A DNA stretch of 64,000 nt from Actinospineispora spinosispora DSM 44797 (GTDB taxonomy: Bacteria; Actinomycetota; Actinomycetes; Mycobacteriales; Pseudonocardiaceae): assembly GCF_000429025.1 (NCBI RefSeq), contig NZ_AUBB01000024.1, forward strand, positions 62,001 through 126,000, given 5' to 3'. Under the pieces are notes generated by a model. That model was not told where the DNA came from and did not search any database. It was given only the letters and a program-made list of their open reading frames with translations. Shown here piece after piece: positions 52,319 through 60,460 of the stretch (positions are counted from its first letter, which is position 1; the number at the start of each line of letters is the position of its first letter). Made by a program: the position numbers and the translations under genes.

Positions 52319-52957
52319 ATGTCTGAGGTCATCGCGGGGGTGGAGGTTCCGGATACCGAGGCGGTCGCCGAGGCGACCCGTCTCGTCCGGGACACGACCA
52401 GCCCGCTCATCTACCACCATTCGCGCCGCGTCTTCTTCTTCAGTGAGATGCACGCCCACCGGCTCGGGGTGACACCGGATCCGGAGCTGCTCTACCTCAC
52501 CGCCATGTTCCACGACACCGGTCTGGTGACGCCGTTCTCCGAGGTGGAGCAGCGGTTCGAGGTCGACGGCGCCGACCACGCGCGGCGGTTCCTGCTCGAC
52601 CGCGGCTTCTCCCCGGCCGCCGCCGACACCGTGTGGACGGCGATCGCGCTGCACACGACGCCGGGAATCCCCGGCCGGATGGGCCCGGAGATCGCCACCA
52701 CCCACCTCGGTGTGCTGACCGAGATTCTCGGTTTCGGGCTGGACGACCTGAACACCGATCAGATCGCCGCGATCGTCGCGGCCCACCCACGTGGCGATTT
52801 CAAGAACGAATTCCTGCTGGCCTATTTCGAAGGGCAGAAGAACCGTCCGGAAACCACCAACGGAACGGTGAACTCCGACGTTCTCGAGCATTTCCTCCCC
52901 GACCTGCGGCGTACGACGACCGTCGAGCGCATCGTCGGCTCGGCCTGGCCGAGCTGA
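52319..52957 (+). CDS. HD domain protein (cyanamide hydratase/phosphohydrolase-like)
   Basis: 212 residues from the ATG at 52319; a TTG at 52298 is possible. The metal-binding HD motif is seen as YHHSRRVFFFSEMHAHRLG, MFHDTGLV (His-Asp) and HARRFLLDRG, with a later HTTPGIPGRMGPEIATTHLGV. The pattern resembles the cyanamide hydratase-type HD subgroup rather than nucleotide cyclic-di-GMP enzymes. Substrate unknown. An MFS gene follows after 10 bp. Confidence 0.85.
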   Translation: MSEVIAGVEVPDTEAVAEATRLVRDTTSPLIYHHSRRVFFFSEMHAHRLGVTPDPELLYLTAMFHDTGLVTPFSEVEQRFEVDGADHARRFLLDRGFSPAAADTVWTAIALHTTPGIPGRMGPEIATTHLGVLTEILGFGLDDLNTDQIAAIVAAHPRGDFKNEFLLAYFEGQKNRPETTNGTVNSDVLEHFLPDLRRTTTVERIVGSAWPS

Positions 52958-52967
52958 CCCGACGACC

Positions 52968-54227
52968 ATGAAGGACACCGTGATGAACGGGGGGCGGCTC
53001 GGGCGGGGCGCCTCGTTCGCCCTGCTCGTCGTCGCCACCGTGCTGATGATGGCGGCCTCCAGCGTCCCGTCGCCGTTCTATCCGCTGTACCTGCAGCGCT
53101 GGGGCCTCTCGGTGACGACCCTGACGGTGGTCTTCGCGGTGTACGTCGCGGGACTGCTCGTCGCGCTGCTGACCGTCGGGTCGTTGAGCGACCACATCGG
53201 CCGCCGACCGGTGCTGGCCGCGTCACTCCTGGTGGCGGCCGGTGGTACGGCGGTCTTCTTGGCGGCCGACGGGGTCGCCGCGCTCGTGGTTGCGCGGATC
53301 GTGCAGGGCGTCGCAGCGGGAACGGCCACCGGTGCTCTCGCCGCCGGGCTGGTCGAGCTCGCCCCGGCGCGGCGTCCTCGGCGTGGCCCGACGATGACCG
53401 CGGTGGGTACGAGCTTCGGCCTGGCCGTCGGCGGTGGTGTGGCGGGGTTGCTCGTCCAGGTGAGCGAGCGTCCCGACCGCTACGTCTTCGCCGTGCTCAC
53501 GCTCGCGTTCGTGGTGCTCGCGGCGCTCGTTCTCGCGCTCCCGGAGACGAGCACCGGATGCACCGGAGCGCTGGCCTCGCTGCGCCCGCGAGTCCGTGTC
53601 CCTGTCCGGACGCGGGCCGAGTTCGTCGCCGCCGTCCCGGCGATCGTGGCGGGGTGGTCGGTCACCGGGCTGTTCCTCGCCCTGGCGCCGTCGCTGGTGA
53701 GCGATGTCCTGCACGTGCACTTCGGTGCCGCGGGCAGTCTCGGCATCGCGGTGCTGTTCCTCGCCAACAGCGCGGGCGGACTGTGGTCGGCGCGATACGC
53801 GGCGCCCACCGCCACCCTGCTGGGCTCGGTCGCGTTGACGGTGGGCGCGGCAGGCCTGGCGGGCGCACTGGCCACGGCCTCCGCGCCCGTCTTCCTCGGC
53901 GGAGCCGTGGTCTCCGGGCTGGGCGTCGGCCTGACCTTCAACGGGACGCTGCGCGGTATCAGCGAGGCCACCGAGGCGCCGTCACGGTCGGAGGTGTTCT
54001 CCGCCGCGTACGTCGTCAGCTACGCGGCGCTGAGCCTTCCGTCCCTCGCGGCGGGCCGGGCCGTGCCGGTCTGGGGGCTCGCGACCACCGGCTACCTGTA
54101 CATCGCGGGTGTCGCGGCGCTGTCCGTGGGCGCCGCCGTCCACACGGCCCACCGTCACGCGGCACCGCTGCCCGCTCCCCGAGCACACGCCATCGAGAAA
54201 GGAACCACATGCACGCCATCACCGTGA
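52968..54227 (+). CDS. MFS transporter (drug/metabolite efflux type)
   Basis: 419 residues, about 12 helices. The cytoplasmic loop motif between helices 2 and 3 (SLSDHIGRRPVL) and ARIVQGVAAGTATGALAAGLVEL in helix 4-5 mark a major facilitator, probably an exporter. The first ATG is used; MNGGRLGRG at 52983 is an alternative. The 3' end overlaps the next gene by 19 bp, so it is in an operon with the oxidoreductases downstream. Confidence 0.9.
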   Translation: MKDTVMNGGRLGRGASFALLVVATVLMMAASSVPSPFYPLYLQRWGLSVTTLTVVFAVYVAGLLVALLTVGSLSDHIGRRPVLAASLLVAAGGTAVFLAADGVAALVVARIVQGVAAGTATGALAAGLVELAPARRPRRGPTMTAVGTSFGLAVGGGVAGLLVQVSERPDRYVFAVLTLAFVVLAALVLALPETSTGCTGALASLRPRVRVPVRTRAEFVAAVPAIVAGWSVTGLFLALAPSLVSDVLHVHFGAAGSLGIAVLFLANSAGGLWSARYAAPTATLLGSVALTVGAAGLAGALATASAPVFLGGAVVSGLGVGLTFNGTLRGISEATEAPSRSEVFSAAYVVSYAALSLPSLAAGRAVPVWGLATTGYLYIAGVAALSVGAAVHTAHRHAAPLPAPRAHAIEKGTTCTPSP

Positions 54228-55132
54228 CCGACCGCGACGCCGGTCTGGACGGGCTCACCCTGACCGAGATGCCCTACCCGTACGCCTCGGAGAACGACGT
54301 CATCGTGCGGGTCCACACCGCGGGCTTCACCCCGGGGGAACTGGACTGGCCGGGCACCTGGACCGACCGGGCCGACCGGGACCGCACCCCCAGCATTCCC
54401 GGGCACGAGCTGGCCGGAGTCGTCGTCGAGCTGGGCTACGGGACCACCGGCCTCACCGTGGGCCAGCGGGTGTTCGGGACGGTCGACTGGACCCGCAACG
54501 GGACCCTGGCCGAGTACACCGCGGTCGAGGCGCGCAACCTCGCCCCGCTGCCCGCCGACATCGACGACACCGTGGCGGCTGCGCTGCCCATCTCCGGGCT
54601 GACCGCGTGGCAGGCCCTGTTCGACCACGGCGGGCTCACGGCGGGCCAGACCGTTCTGATCCACGGCGCCGCCGGTGGTGTCGGGTCGCTCGCCGTGCAG
54701 CTCGCCCGCGAGGTGGGCGCGCACGTGATCGCCACCGGCCGTGCCGACGACCGCGACCTCGCGCTGGACCTCGGCGCGCACGCGTTCCTCGACCTGGGTG
54801 CCGACGAGCTGGAGAGCGTCGGCGAGGTGGACCTGGTCCTCGACGTCGTGGGCGGGGACATCCTGGAGCGGTCCACCGCGCTGGTCCGCCCCGGCGGGAC
54901 CCTCGTGACGATCGCCGAGCCTCCCTCGACGCAGCCCGCGCACGGGATTGCCAAGTTCTTCGTGGTCGAAGCCGACCGCGCCCGGCTCGCGGACCTCGCC
55001 CAGCGGGTCCGCGACGGACGTCTCAGGCCCCTCGTCGGCGCCGTGCGCCCGCTCACCGAGGCGGCCGCCGCCTACGGCCGCGACCGGCGGACCCCCGGCA
55101 AGACCATCATCCAGGTGACGAAGGACCAGTAG
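54209..55132 (+). CDS. NADP-dependent quinone oxidoreductase-like MDR protein
   Basis: 307 residues from the ATG at 54209 (AAAGGA 6 nt before). It has no zinc-site cysteines; IPGHELAGVVVELG, ALPISGLTAWQALFDHGGL and VLIHGAAGGVGSLAVQLAREVGAHVIATGR are typical of the zeta-crystallin/quinone reductase branch. It reduces quinones or enones with NADPH. Overlaps the MFS gene by 19 bp. A nested palindrome follows at 55175. Confidence 0.9.
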   Translation: MHAITVTDRDAGLDGLTLTEMPYPYASENDVIVRVHTAGFTPGELDWPGTWTDRADRDRTPSIPGHELAGVVVELGYGTTGLTVGQRVFGTVDWTRNGTLAEYTAVEARNLAPLPADIDDTVAAALPISGLTAWQALFDHGGLTAGQTVLIHGAAGGVGSLAVQLAREVGAHVIATGRADDRDLALDLGAHAFLDLGADELESVGEVDLVLDVVGGDILERSTALVRPGGTLVTIAEPPSTQPAHGIAKFFVVEADRARLADLAQRVRDGRLRPLVGAVRPLTEAAAAYGRDRRTPGKTIIQVTKDQ

Positions 55133-55174
55133 GGCACGGTCCGCAGCCAGCCCGGCCCCGGACCCAGCTCGACT

Positions 55175-55238
55175 TCGCAGAGCTTCACGTCGCGTCGCGG
55201 ACACTGCAGCGTCTGCGACACAACACGACGCTCTGCGA
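55175..55238. repeat. Nested palindrome with TCGCAGA half-sites
   Basis: TCGCAGAGC (55175-55183) pairs with 55230-55238; inside, GTCGCGGAC (55194-55202) pairs with GTCTGCGAC (55211-55219) with one mismatch. It lies in the 167-bp gap before the LLM gene and could be either a terminator or a repeated operator. Confidence 0.65.
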
Positions 55239-55299
55239 GGTGGCACGGACCAGGGTCGCGCTCCGCGTCCCGCACACTCATGACCACCGGAGGATTCAC

Positions 55300-56247
55300 G
55301 TGAAACTCGGACTTCGTCTGCCCCAGAGATTGGGGGTGGACCTGCGCCACGACGTCGCCGAAGCGGCCAGAACAGCCGAAGCGGCCGGCTACACCAGCGT
55401 CTGGACCTATGAGAGGTTGCTCTTCCCGGACACCCCGGTCGAGTCCTACGCCGCCCTGTCGGACCTGCCGTGGCCGGAAGGTTCACGGCAGGCTGCCGAC
55501 CCGCTGGCGCTCCTCACGGTCGCCGCGATGGTGACCGAGACGGTGCGGCTGGGCACGTCCGTCCTGGTCGCGCCGCTCCACGGGCCGGTCCAGCTGGCGA
55601 AGGCGCTGGCCACGGTCGACCAGATCAGCGGCGGCCGCATGATCGCGGGCATGAGCACCGGCTGGTCCACCGACGAGCTGCGGGCCACCGGCGCCACCCG
55701 CGCGGACCGCGGACGGTTCCTCGACGAGACCCTCGACGTCTTCGACGCCGTGTGGGGGCCGGACCCGGTGAGCTTCCGGGGACCTCGCGTCGTCATCGAG
55801 AAGGCGTCGGTGCTGCCCAAGCCCGCGTCGAGAATCCCGGTGATGCTGGGCGGCGGCGGTGGGCCCTCGGTCGTCCGGCGCATCGCCCGCCGCGCCGACG
55901 GCTGGCTCCCGCTGCTCACCACACCCGGGCCCGCCGGGGCGGCGGAGCTGCGCGCGGACTGGGACCGGATCCGGGACATGGCGTCCGGGTACGGCCGGGA
56001 CGCGAGCAGCATGGAGATGGTCGTGGTGGGCAACGTGACCTTCACCGACCGCCCGGCCGGACCTGACCGGACCGCGTTCGTCGGCACGCTCGACCAGATC
56101 CTGGAAGACATCCACACGGCCGAGGAGGCCGGTGCGGACGAGCTCATCGTGGACCTGAACCTGCACGATTGGTTCACCAGCACCCGGCAGATGCTGGAGA
56201 CCGCTGTGGAGATCCGCGAACGCACGACACTTCGGGAGCAGACGTGA
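55300..56247 (+). CDS. LLM-class F420-dependent oxidoreductase
   Basis: 315 residues from the GTG at 55300 (GGAGG 6 nt before). Luciferase-like TIM barrel: TAEAAGYTSVWTYERLLFP, VRLGTSVLVAPLHGPVQLAKALATVDQISGGRMIAGMSTGW, and LPKPASRIPVMLGGGG. Actinobacterial members with this pattern usually use cofactor F420. Substrate unknown. The stop overlaps the SDR start (GTGA). Confidence 0.9.
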   Translation: MKLGLRLPQRLGVDLRHDVAEAARTAEAAGYTSVWTYERLLFPDTPVESYAALSDLPWPEGSRQAADPLALLTVAAMVTETVRLGTSVLVAPLHGPVQLAKALATVDQISGGRMIAGMSTGWSTDELRATGATRADRGRFLDETLDVFDAVWGPDPVSFRGPRVVIEKASVLPKPASRIPVMLGGGGGPSVVRRIARRADGWLPLLTTPGPAGAAELRADWDRIRDMASGYGRDASSMEMVVVGNVTFTDRPAGPDRTAFVGTLDQILEDIHTAEEAGADELIVDLNLHDWFTSTRQMLETAVEIRERTTLREQT

Positions 56248-57083
56248 CCTCGACCGAGACATCCATCGACCTGACCGGCCGGTCCGGGGTGATCACCGGA
56301 GCGGGTAGCGGGATCGGCCGCGCGCTGGCCGAGGAGTTCGGCGCGCGCGGCGCCCACCTGCTGCTGGTGGGACGCCGGGAACAGGCGTTGCGGGAGACCG
56401 CCTCCGCCGTGGTGCGGGCGGGCGGCACGGCGGAGGTGCTGGCCGTCGACATCACCGCCGAGGGTTCCGTGGAGAAGGTGGCCGACGTCGCGCGCACGGT
56501 GCTGGGCAGGGTCGACCTGCTGGTCAACAACGCCGGCAACGTGCGCGCCGGTCGCCTGGAGGACTGCGATCCGACGGACGTACTGGCGATGGTGAGCCTG
56601 AACCTGACCGCGCCGATCCTGCTCACCCGCGCACTGCTGCCCGACCTGCGCGCGGCCGCCGAACCGCCGCGCCGCAGCATCGTGCTGGACATCGCGAGCG
56701 GTATCGCGCTGGTCCCGCTGCCGTTCTACACGACCTACGCGGCGACGAAGACGGGACTGGCCGCGTTCGGCCACGCGCTGCGCCGGGAGCTGCACGGCAC
56801 CGGTGTGCACGTCGCCAGCGGCTACCTCGGGGCCATGGCCACCGCGATGATGGACAGCTCGACCGCGGGCGAGGACCTCGGTTTCGGCCGCCGCTCGGTG
56901 CAGGACGTGGTGACCGACCTGGTCGACGCACTCGGCCGGGGCGAGCACGAGATCAACACCAGCCTGCCGAGCCGCCGGGCGATGCAGCGGCTGCACGCCA
57001 CCGACCCGCTCGCGGTGGACGCCGACCTGGCCCCCCGCCTGACCGCTTTCGAGTCAGCCGTACGAGACCACCGCAGCATCTAA
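56244..57083 (+). CDS. Short-chain dehydrogenase/reductase
   Basis: 279 residues from the GTG at 56244 (GTGA overlap with the LLM gene). TGAGSGIGRALAEEF, LLVNNAGNVRAG, DIASG and the catalytic YTTYAATK are intact. The absence of an acidic residue at the end of strand 2 (VGRREQAL) favours NADP. It ends the apparent MFS-quinone reductase-LLM-SDR run and is followed by a palindrome identical to the one at 26278. Confidence 0.9.
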   Translation: MTSTETSIDLTGRSGVITGAGSGIGRALAEEFGARGAHLLLVGRREQALRETASAVVRAGGTAEVLAVDITAEGSVEKVADVARTVLGRVDLLVNNAGNVRAGRLEDCDPTDVLAMVSLNLTAPILLTRALLPDLRAAAEPPRRSIVLDIASGIALVPLPFYTTYAATKTGLAAFGHALRRELHGTGVHVASGYLGAMATAMMDSSTAGEDLGFGRRSVQDVVTDLVDALGRGEHEINTSLPSRRAMQRLHATDPLAVDADLAPRLTAFESAVRDHRSI

Positions 57084-57105
57084 CCCGCCGGACATTCCCT
57101 CCGAG

Positions 57106-57160
57106 TGGCACGAATGTGGCTTTAGGGACGTTCAACGTCCCTAAAGCCACATTCGTGCCA
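57106..57160. repeat. Perfect palindrome, copy 2 of the 49-bp element
   Basis: 27-nt arms (57106-57132, begins TGGCACGAATGTGGCTTTAG; 57134-57160) around a single C. The inner 49 bp are the same as at 26278-26326. It lies between two convergent genes, like copy 1. Confidence 0.93.
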
Positions 57161-57174
57161 TTGCGGGCGGGCGC

Positions 57175-58419
57175 CTAGGGGAGTGTGGGCAGCCAGGTGG
57201 TGAGGGCCTTGCCGATTCCGTGCGGGTCGTCCTCCGGGGTCCAGTGCAGCCCGTTGATCTCGATCCGGGTGAGGTTGCGGTACCGCGCGATGCTGTCCCG
57301 CCGCCGTCCGCCGATGTGGTCGATCCCGCCCGGGACCGCCGCGAGGTGCAGCGTCGGAACGGAGCCGGCGGCCAGCCACTCCGCCTGGGCCTCCAACGCC
57401 TCGCGGGTGGCGGTCCGGTCGTCGCCGAACGGGACCTCCCGGGGCCAGTCGTAGGTGGGCCTGCGTCCCTCGCCGGGCTCGGCGTACGGGCGGACGATCT
57501 CGGTCCACTCCTCGGCGGCCAGCATCCGGGTCATGGACTCGGTGGAGGCGTTGACGAAGTAGTTGTCGTCCAGGATCGCGGCTTCGGCGTCGGGGCCGCG
57601 CAGGAAGCGGAACTGCTCGTGCATCTCCCGAGGCCAGTCGTCCCACTCGAAGGGGGGCAGCAGCGCCTCGGTGAACGCGACGCCGGCCACCCGACGCGCG
57701 TTGCGGCGGGCCCACTCGATGGCGACGTTCGCGCCCCAGTCGTGCCCGACCAGCACGGTGTCGTCGCCGAGGTCGAGCTGGTCCATGAACGCGCTGAAGT
57801 ACTCGACGTGCGTCCCGAAGCGGTAGGTGCCCGGCCCTGACCCGGGGAGCTTGTCCGAGTCACCGGCGCCGATGAGGTCGACCGCGACGGCCCGCCCGTG
57901 CGGGCCCAGGTGCGGGATGACGTTGCGCCACAGGAACGAGGACATGACGTCACCGTGCACGAGCACGATCGGGCGCCCCCGGCCTTCATCGACGTACGCC
58001 ATACGACGGCCCAGCGCGGTCACCTGGTGCTTGCGGTACGGCGAGACGGGTGAGATCGGTGGCCCCTGCCCGGTCGCGGGCGCGAGCGCGGCGTTGCGCA
58101 GCAGCGCGCCGACCGGGGACAACGCGGCGCCGCTGACGTTGACCTGCTCGAAGTAGTCGTACCATCCGGACGCGGCGATCGCGGCCTCGAATTCCCGTTG
58201 CAGCTCCGCGTTCGGCACCCGGTAGGCCGAGAAGAAGTCGTAGGGTGCGCGGCGATCGGTCGCCGGGTCGTTGACCCCGAACCCGAGGATCTCCAGCCCT
58301 CGCTCCCGGAGGGAGGCCAGCGCCGCCGGAAGCGCGGTCACGAAGGCACGGCGCTGCTCGAACGGTAGCTCGGTCCATTCGTCGCGGTAGTTGTAGAGCT
58401 CGACGAAGAGCTGTTGCAT
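57175..58419 (-). CDS. Fusion: unknown N-terminal domain + haloalkane dehalogenase-like hydrolase
   Basis: 414 residues. Residues 1-110 (MQQLFVELYNYRDEW..., LPAALASLRERGLEILGFGVND, FSAYRVPNAELQREFEAAI) are a small separate domain, perhaps DUF6616. Residues ~125-414 follow LinB/HLD-II: nucleophile Asp 227 in VLVGHDWG, Trp 228, Glu 251 in the EALLPPFEWDDWP segment and His in NGLHWTPED. The halide-binding Asn of HGNP is Asp 157 (HGDVMSS), so dehalogenase activity is doubtful. Divergent from a GlxA-type regulator, with operator-like repeats in between. Confidence 0.88.
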   Translation of the reverse strand: MQQLFVELYNYRDEWTELPFEQRRAFVTALPAALASLRERGLEILGFGVNDPATDRRAPYDFFSAYRVPNAELQREFEAAIAASGWYDYFEQVNVSGAALSPVGALLRNAALAPATGQGPPISPVSPYRKHQVTALGRRMAYVDEGRGRPIVLVHGDVMSSFLWRNVIPHLGPHGRAVAVDLIGAGDSDKLPGSGPGTYRFGTHVEYFSAFMDQLDLGDDTVLVGHDWGANVAIEWARRNARRVAGVAFTEALLPPFEWDDWPREMHEQFRFLRGPDAEAAILDDNYFVNASTESMTRMLAAEEWTEIVRPYAEPGEGRRPTYDWPREVPFGDDRTATREALEAQAEWLAAGSVPTLHLAAVPGGIDHIGGRRRDSIARYRNLTRIEINGLHWTPEDDPHGIGKALTTWLPTLP

Positions 58420-58492
58420 CGATCCTCATTCCGTCAGCGATCTTCTCCGTCGATCGTGCAGTGAGACCCGTGTGGCCGCACTGACCAGTCAT

Positions 58493-58531
58493 TGTCAGTT
58501 CCGGACAGGGCGACGATGTCCGTTTCCGACA
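58493..58531. promoter_or_regulatory. Two TGTC-N7-GACA operators 24 bp apart
   Basis: TGTCAGTTCCGGACA (58493-58507) and TGTCCGTTTCCGACA (58517-58531) match at 12 of 15 positions and share the TGTC...GACA dyad. They start 24 bp apart, so they lie on about the same face of the helix, in the divergent region between the fused hydrolase and the GlxA-type regulator. Likely the regulator's binding sites. Confidence 0.7.
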
Positions 58532-58577
58532 AGACCTGGTCCTTGAAGACATCACCGCCGTGGGGAAGGGTGACCTG

Positions 58578-59570
58578 GTGACGGCCGTTCCCTCGCACCT
58601 CGTCCTCGTCCCTCTCTTCGAAGGCGTCGACGCGCTCGACGTGACCGGCCCCGCCGAGGTCTTCACCATGGCGAACCTGCTGCTCGCACCTGAGCAGGCT
58701 CGGTACGAGGTGCGGACGGTCGGCGTCCGCCCGGGTGCGGTGCGCGCGTTCTCCGGGATCCGCCTGCTGCCCGACACGACCGTCGACGAGGTCCACGAGC
58801 GGCCGGACACGCTGCTCGTCCCGGGACGCATGGACATCGTCGACGGGTACCCGCGCCCGTTCGTCGACCAGGACGTCGTGGCGTGGCTGCGCCTCGTGGG
58901 CGGTCGTGCCGGGCGCATCGCCGCGGTGTGCGCCGGCAGCCACCTGGCGGCCGAGGCCGGTCTCCTGGACGGGCACCGCGCCACGACCCACTGGGCCACC
59001 GTGGAGCAGCTCGCGGCGGCGCACCCGACCGTCGAGGTCGAGTCCGACCCGATCTTCGTCCGATCCGGGCGGGTGTGGACCAGCGCGGGCATCACGGCAT
59101 CCATGGACCTCGCGCTCGCGCTCGTCGCCGAGGACCACGGCGACCCGCAGGCGCTGCGCATCGCCCAGCTGATGGTGATGTACCTGCAGCGCCCCGGCGG
59201 GCAGAGCCAGTTCAGCGCGCCACTGGCCTTCGCGCCGAGCAGCCGGGCGGACATGGCCGACCTACGGCGATGGATCGTCGAGCACCTCGACGCCGACCTG
59301 TCGGTCACCGCACTCGCCGGTCGCCTCGCGGTCAGCCCACGCCACCTCGCGCGACTGTTCCGCGCCGAGACCGGGACCACCCCCGGCGACTATGTCGAGG
59401 CACTGCGGGTGGAGCACGCCAGGAGACTGCTGGAGAGAACCTCACTCAGCTCCAGGGCCGTGGCGGGCGCGAGCGGCCTCGGCTCGGTCGAAACGCTGCA
59501 CCGGGTCTTCCAGTCGCGCCTCGGAACCACCCCGGGGGAGTACCGAAAGCGTTTCACCACGGCCCGGTGA
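58578..59570 (+). CDS. GlxA family transcriptional regulator (DJ-1/PfpI + AraC HTH)
   Basis: 330 residues from the GTG at 58578 (GGGAAGG about 9 nt before); a GTG at 58560 would add six. The N-terminal DJ-1/PfpI-like domain (LVPLFEGVDALDVTGPAEVF; nucleophile elbow AAVCAGSHLAAEAGLL) is followed by two AraC-type HTHs (LSVTALAGRLAVSPRHLARLFRAETGTTPGDYVEALR and later SSRAVAGASGLGSVETLHRVFQSRLGTTPGEYR). Members often activate amine or quaternary-amine catabolism; the target here is probably the divergent hydrolase. Confidence 0.92.
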   Translation: MTAVPSHLVLVPLFEGVDALDVTGPAEVFTMANLLLAPEQARYEVRTVGVRPGAVRAFSGIRLLPDTTVDEVHERPDTLLVPGRMDIVDGYPRPFVDQDVVAWLRLVGGRAGRIAAVCAGSHLAAEAGLLDGHRATTHWATVEQLAAAHPTVEVESDPIFVRSGRVWTSAGITASMDLALALVAEDHGDPQALRIAQLMVMYLQRPGGQSQFSAPLAFAPSSRADMADLRRWIVEHLDADLSVTALAGRLAVSPRHLARLFRAETGTTPGDYVEALRVEHARRLLERTSLSSRAVAGASGLGSVETLHRVFQSRLGTTPGEYRKRFTTAR

Positions 59571-59613
59571 CCGGGCCACGAAGGCCGCATCGAGCATCAG
59601 CGCTGATCGGAGA

Positions 59614-59636
59614 TGGTGCCCTCGGCAGGATTCGAA
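59614..59636 (-). other. tRNA 3'-end fragment (T-loop and acceptor stem), possible att scar
   Basis: Read on the minus strand, the 23 nt are TTCGAATCCTGCCGAGGGC followed by ACCA: a T-loop, T-stem 3' side, acceptor 3' strand and CCA-type end, as in an actinobacterial tRNA-Arg. The matching 5' T-stem, anticodon arm and D-arm are missing; the bases before TTCGAAT do not pair with CCTGC. Integrases often use tRNA 3' ends, so this is a candidate attachment-site remnant. The surrounding 59571-59794 has no convincing gene. Confidence 0.6.
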
Positions 59637-59794
59637 ACAGATGAGGACGGGTGCGACCTGCGGCGATTCGCGCGGACGGTTACTCATCGAGCGTTCCCTG
59701 CCGTTGGAGCACAGGGTTTCCGGACCTGCTCGGTGAGACCGATTACTTGTCCTGATGTCTCGCCCGTTGTCGATCTCGGGTTGAGGAGCGCGTC

Positions 59795-60376
59795 TCACGA
59801 TGCTGCACCCGGATCGAGGCTCAGATCGTGGCGTAGGCCGGTGATCAGGTACCGCATCCCCCGCTCGAACGATGCGGCTGATCCACCTCGCCCGCGTCGT
59901 GTCTCGACCATGGCGTCGCCGAGTAGGTAGTTGAACACCACGCTGATCCCGTCGATGGCCTCCGCCTCCGCGCACCCGGTCGACCGCAAGATGTCGAGCA
60001 GCTGCTCCCGGACCTGTACGAGCGACGGGCCGGCGAACTCCCGGGTCACCAGCAGCTCGGCGATGCCCGGTCGTTTCAGCAGGGCCGCGTGGATGTCCCG
60101 CATCCGGTGCAGCAGGGCCTCGTGCCAGCTGGATGCGACGCCGCCGGAGCTCTGGGACTCCGCGAGCGTGCGCGCGACGAGTGCTTCGAGCAGCTCGTGC
60201 TTGGAGGGGAAGTAGCCGTACAGGGTCATGTGGCTGACGCCCAGCTCCGAGCTCACCCGGCGGAAGGTGACCGCGGTCAGACCCTCGGTGTCCAGGAGCT
60301 CCAGCGCGGCGTTGACCACCCGCTCGGCGTCCAGCAGTTGTGGTCGCCCACGGGGAGTCTCGGCGGCTGCGCTCAT
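59795..60376 (-). CDS. TetR family transcriptional regulator
   Basis: 193 residues. HTH: AERVVNAALELLDTEGLTAVTFRRVSSELGVSHMTLYGYFPSKHELLEALV (residues ~17-67), with a TetR_C-type domain after it. Divergent from the lipocalin-like/phosphotransferase/ligase operon, 84-bp gap with TTTAC-type palindromes. Probably represses that operon. Confidence 0.92.
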   Translation of the reverse strand: MSAAAETPRGRPQLLDAERVVNAALELLDTEGLTAVTFRRVSSELGVSHMTLYGYFPSKHELLEALVARTLAESQSSGGVASSWHEALLHRMRDIHAALLKRPGIAELLVTREFAGPSLVQVREQLLDILRSTGCAEAEAIDGISVVFNYLLGDAMVETRRGRGGSAASFERGMRYLITGLRHDLSLDPGAAS

Positions 60377-60409
60377 GATGGGGAAACCTTACCTCGAATT
60401 CTTTGACAG

Positions 60410-60429
60410 CGTAAATTTTACGGTGTAAA
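60410..60429. promoter_or_regulatory. Overlapping TetR operators
   Basis: CGTAAA-T-TTTACG (60410-60422) and TTTAC-GGT-GTAAA (60417-60429) overlap, sharing TTTACG. They sit between divergent tetR and 60461 genes, just downstream of TTGACA (60403-60408), a possible -35 box. Confidence 0.7.
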
Positions 60430-60460
60430 GATTGTCACCTCCCCGTAGAGAGGTTCATCG

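Noticed and set aside
56953..57150. 65-codon minus-strand frame
   Set aside because: Palindrome-derived peptide as at 26188; overlaps the SDR 3' end.
59613..59930. 105-codon plus-strand frame
   Set aside because: Its first residues (VPSAGFE) are a translation of the reverse complement of a tRNA end, and the rest is antisense to the TetR gene.
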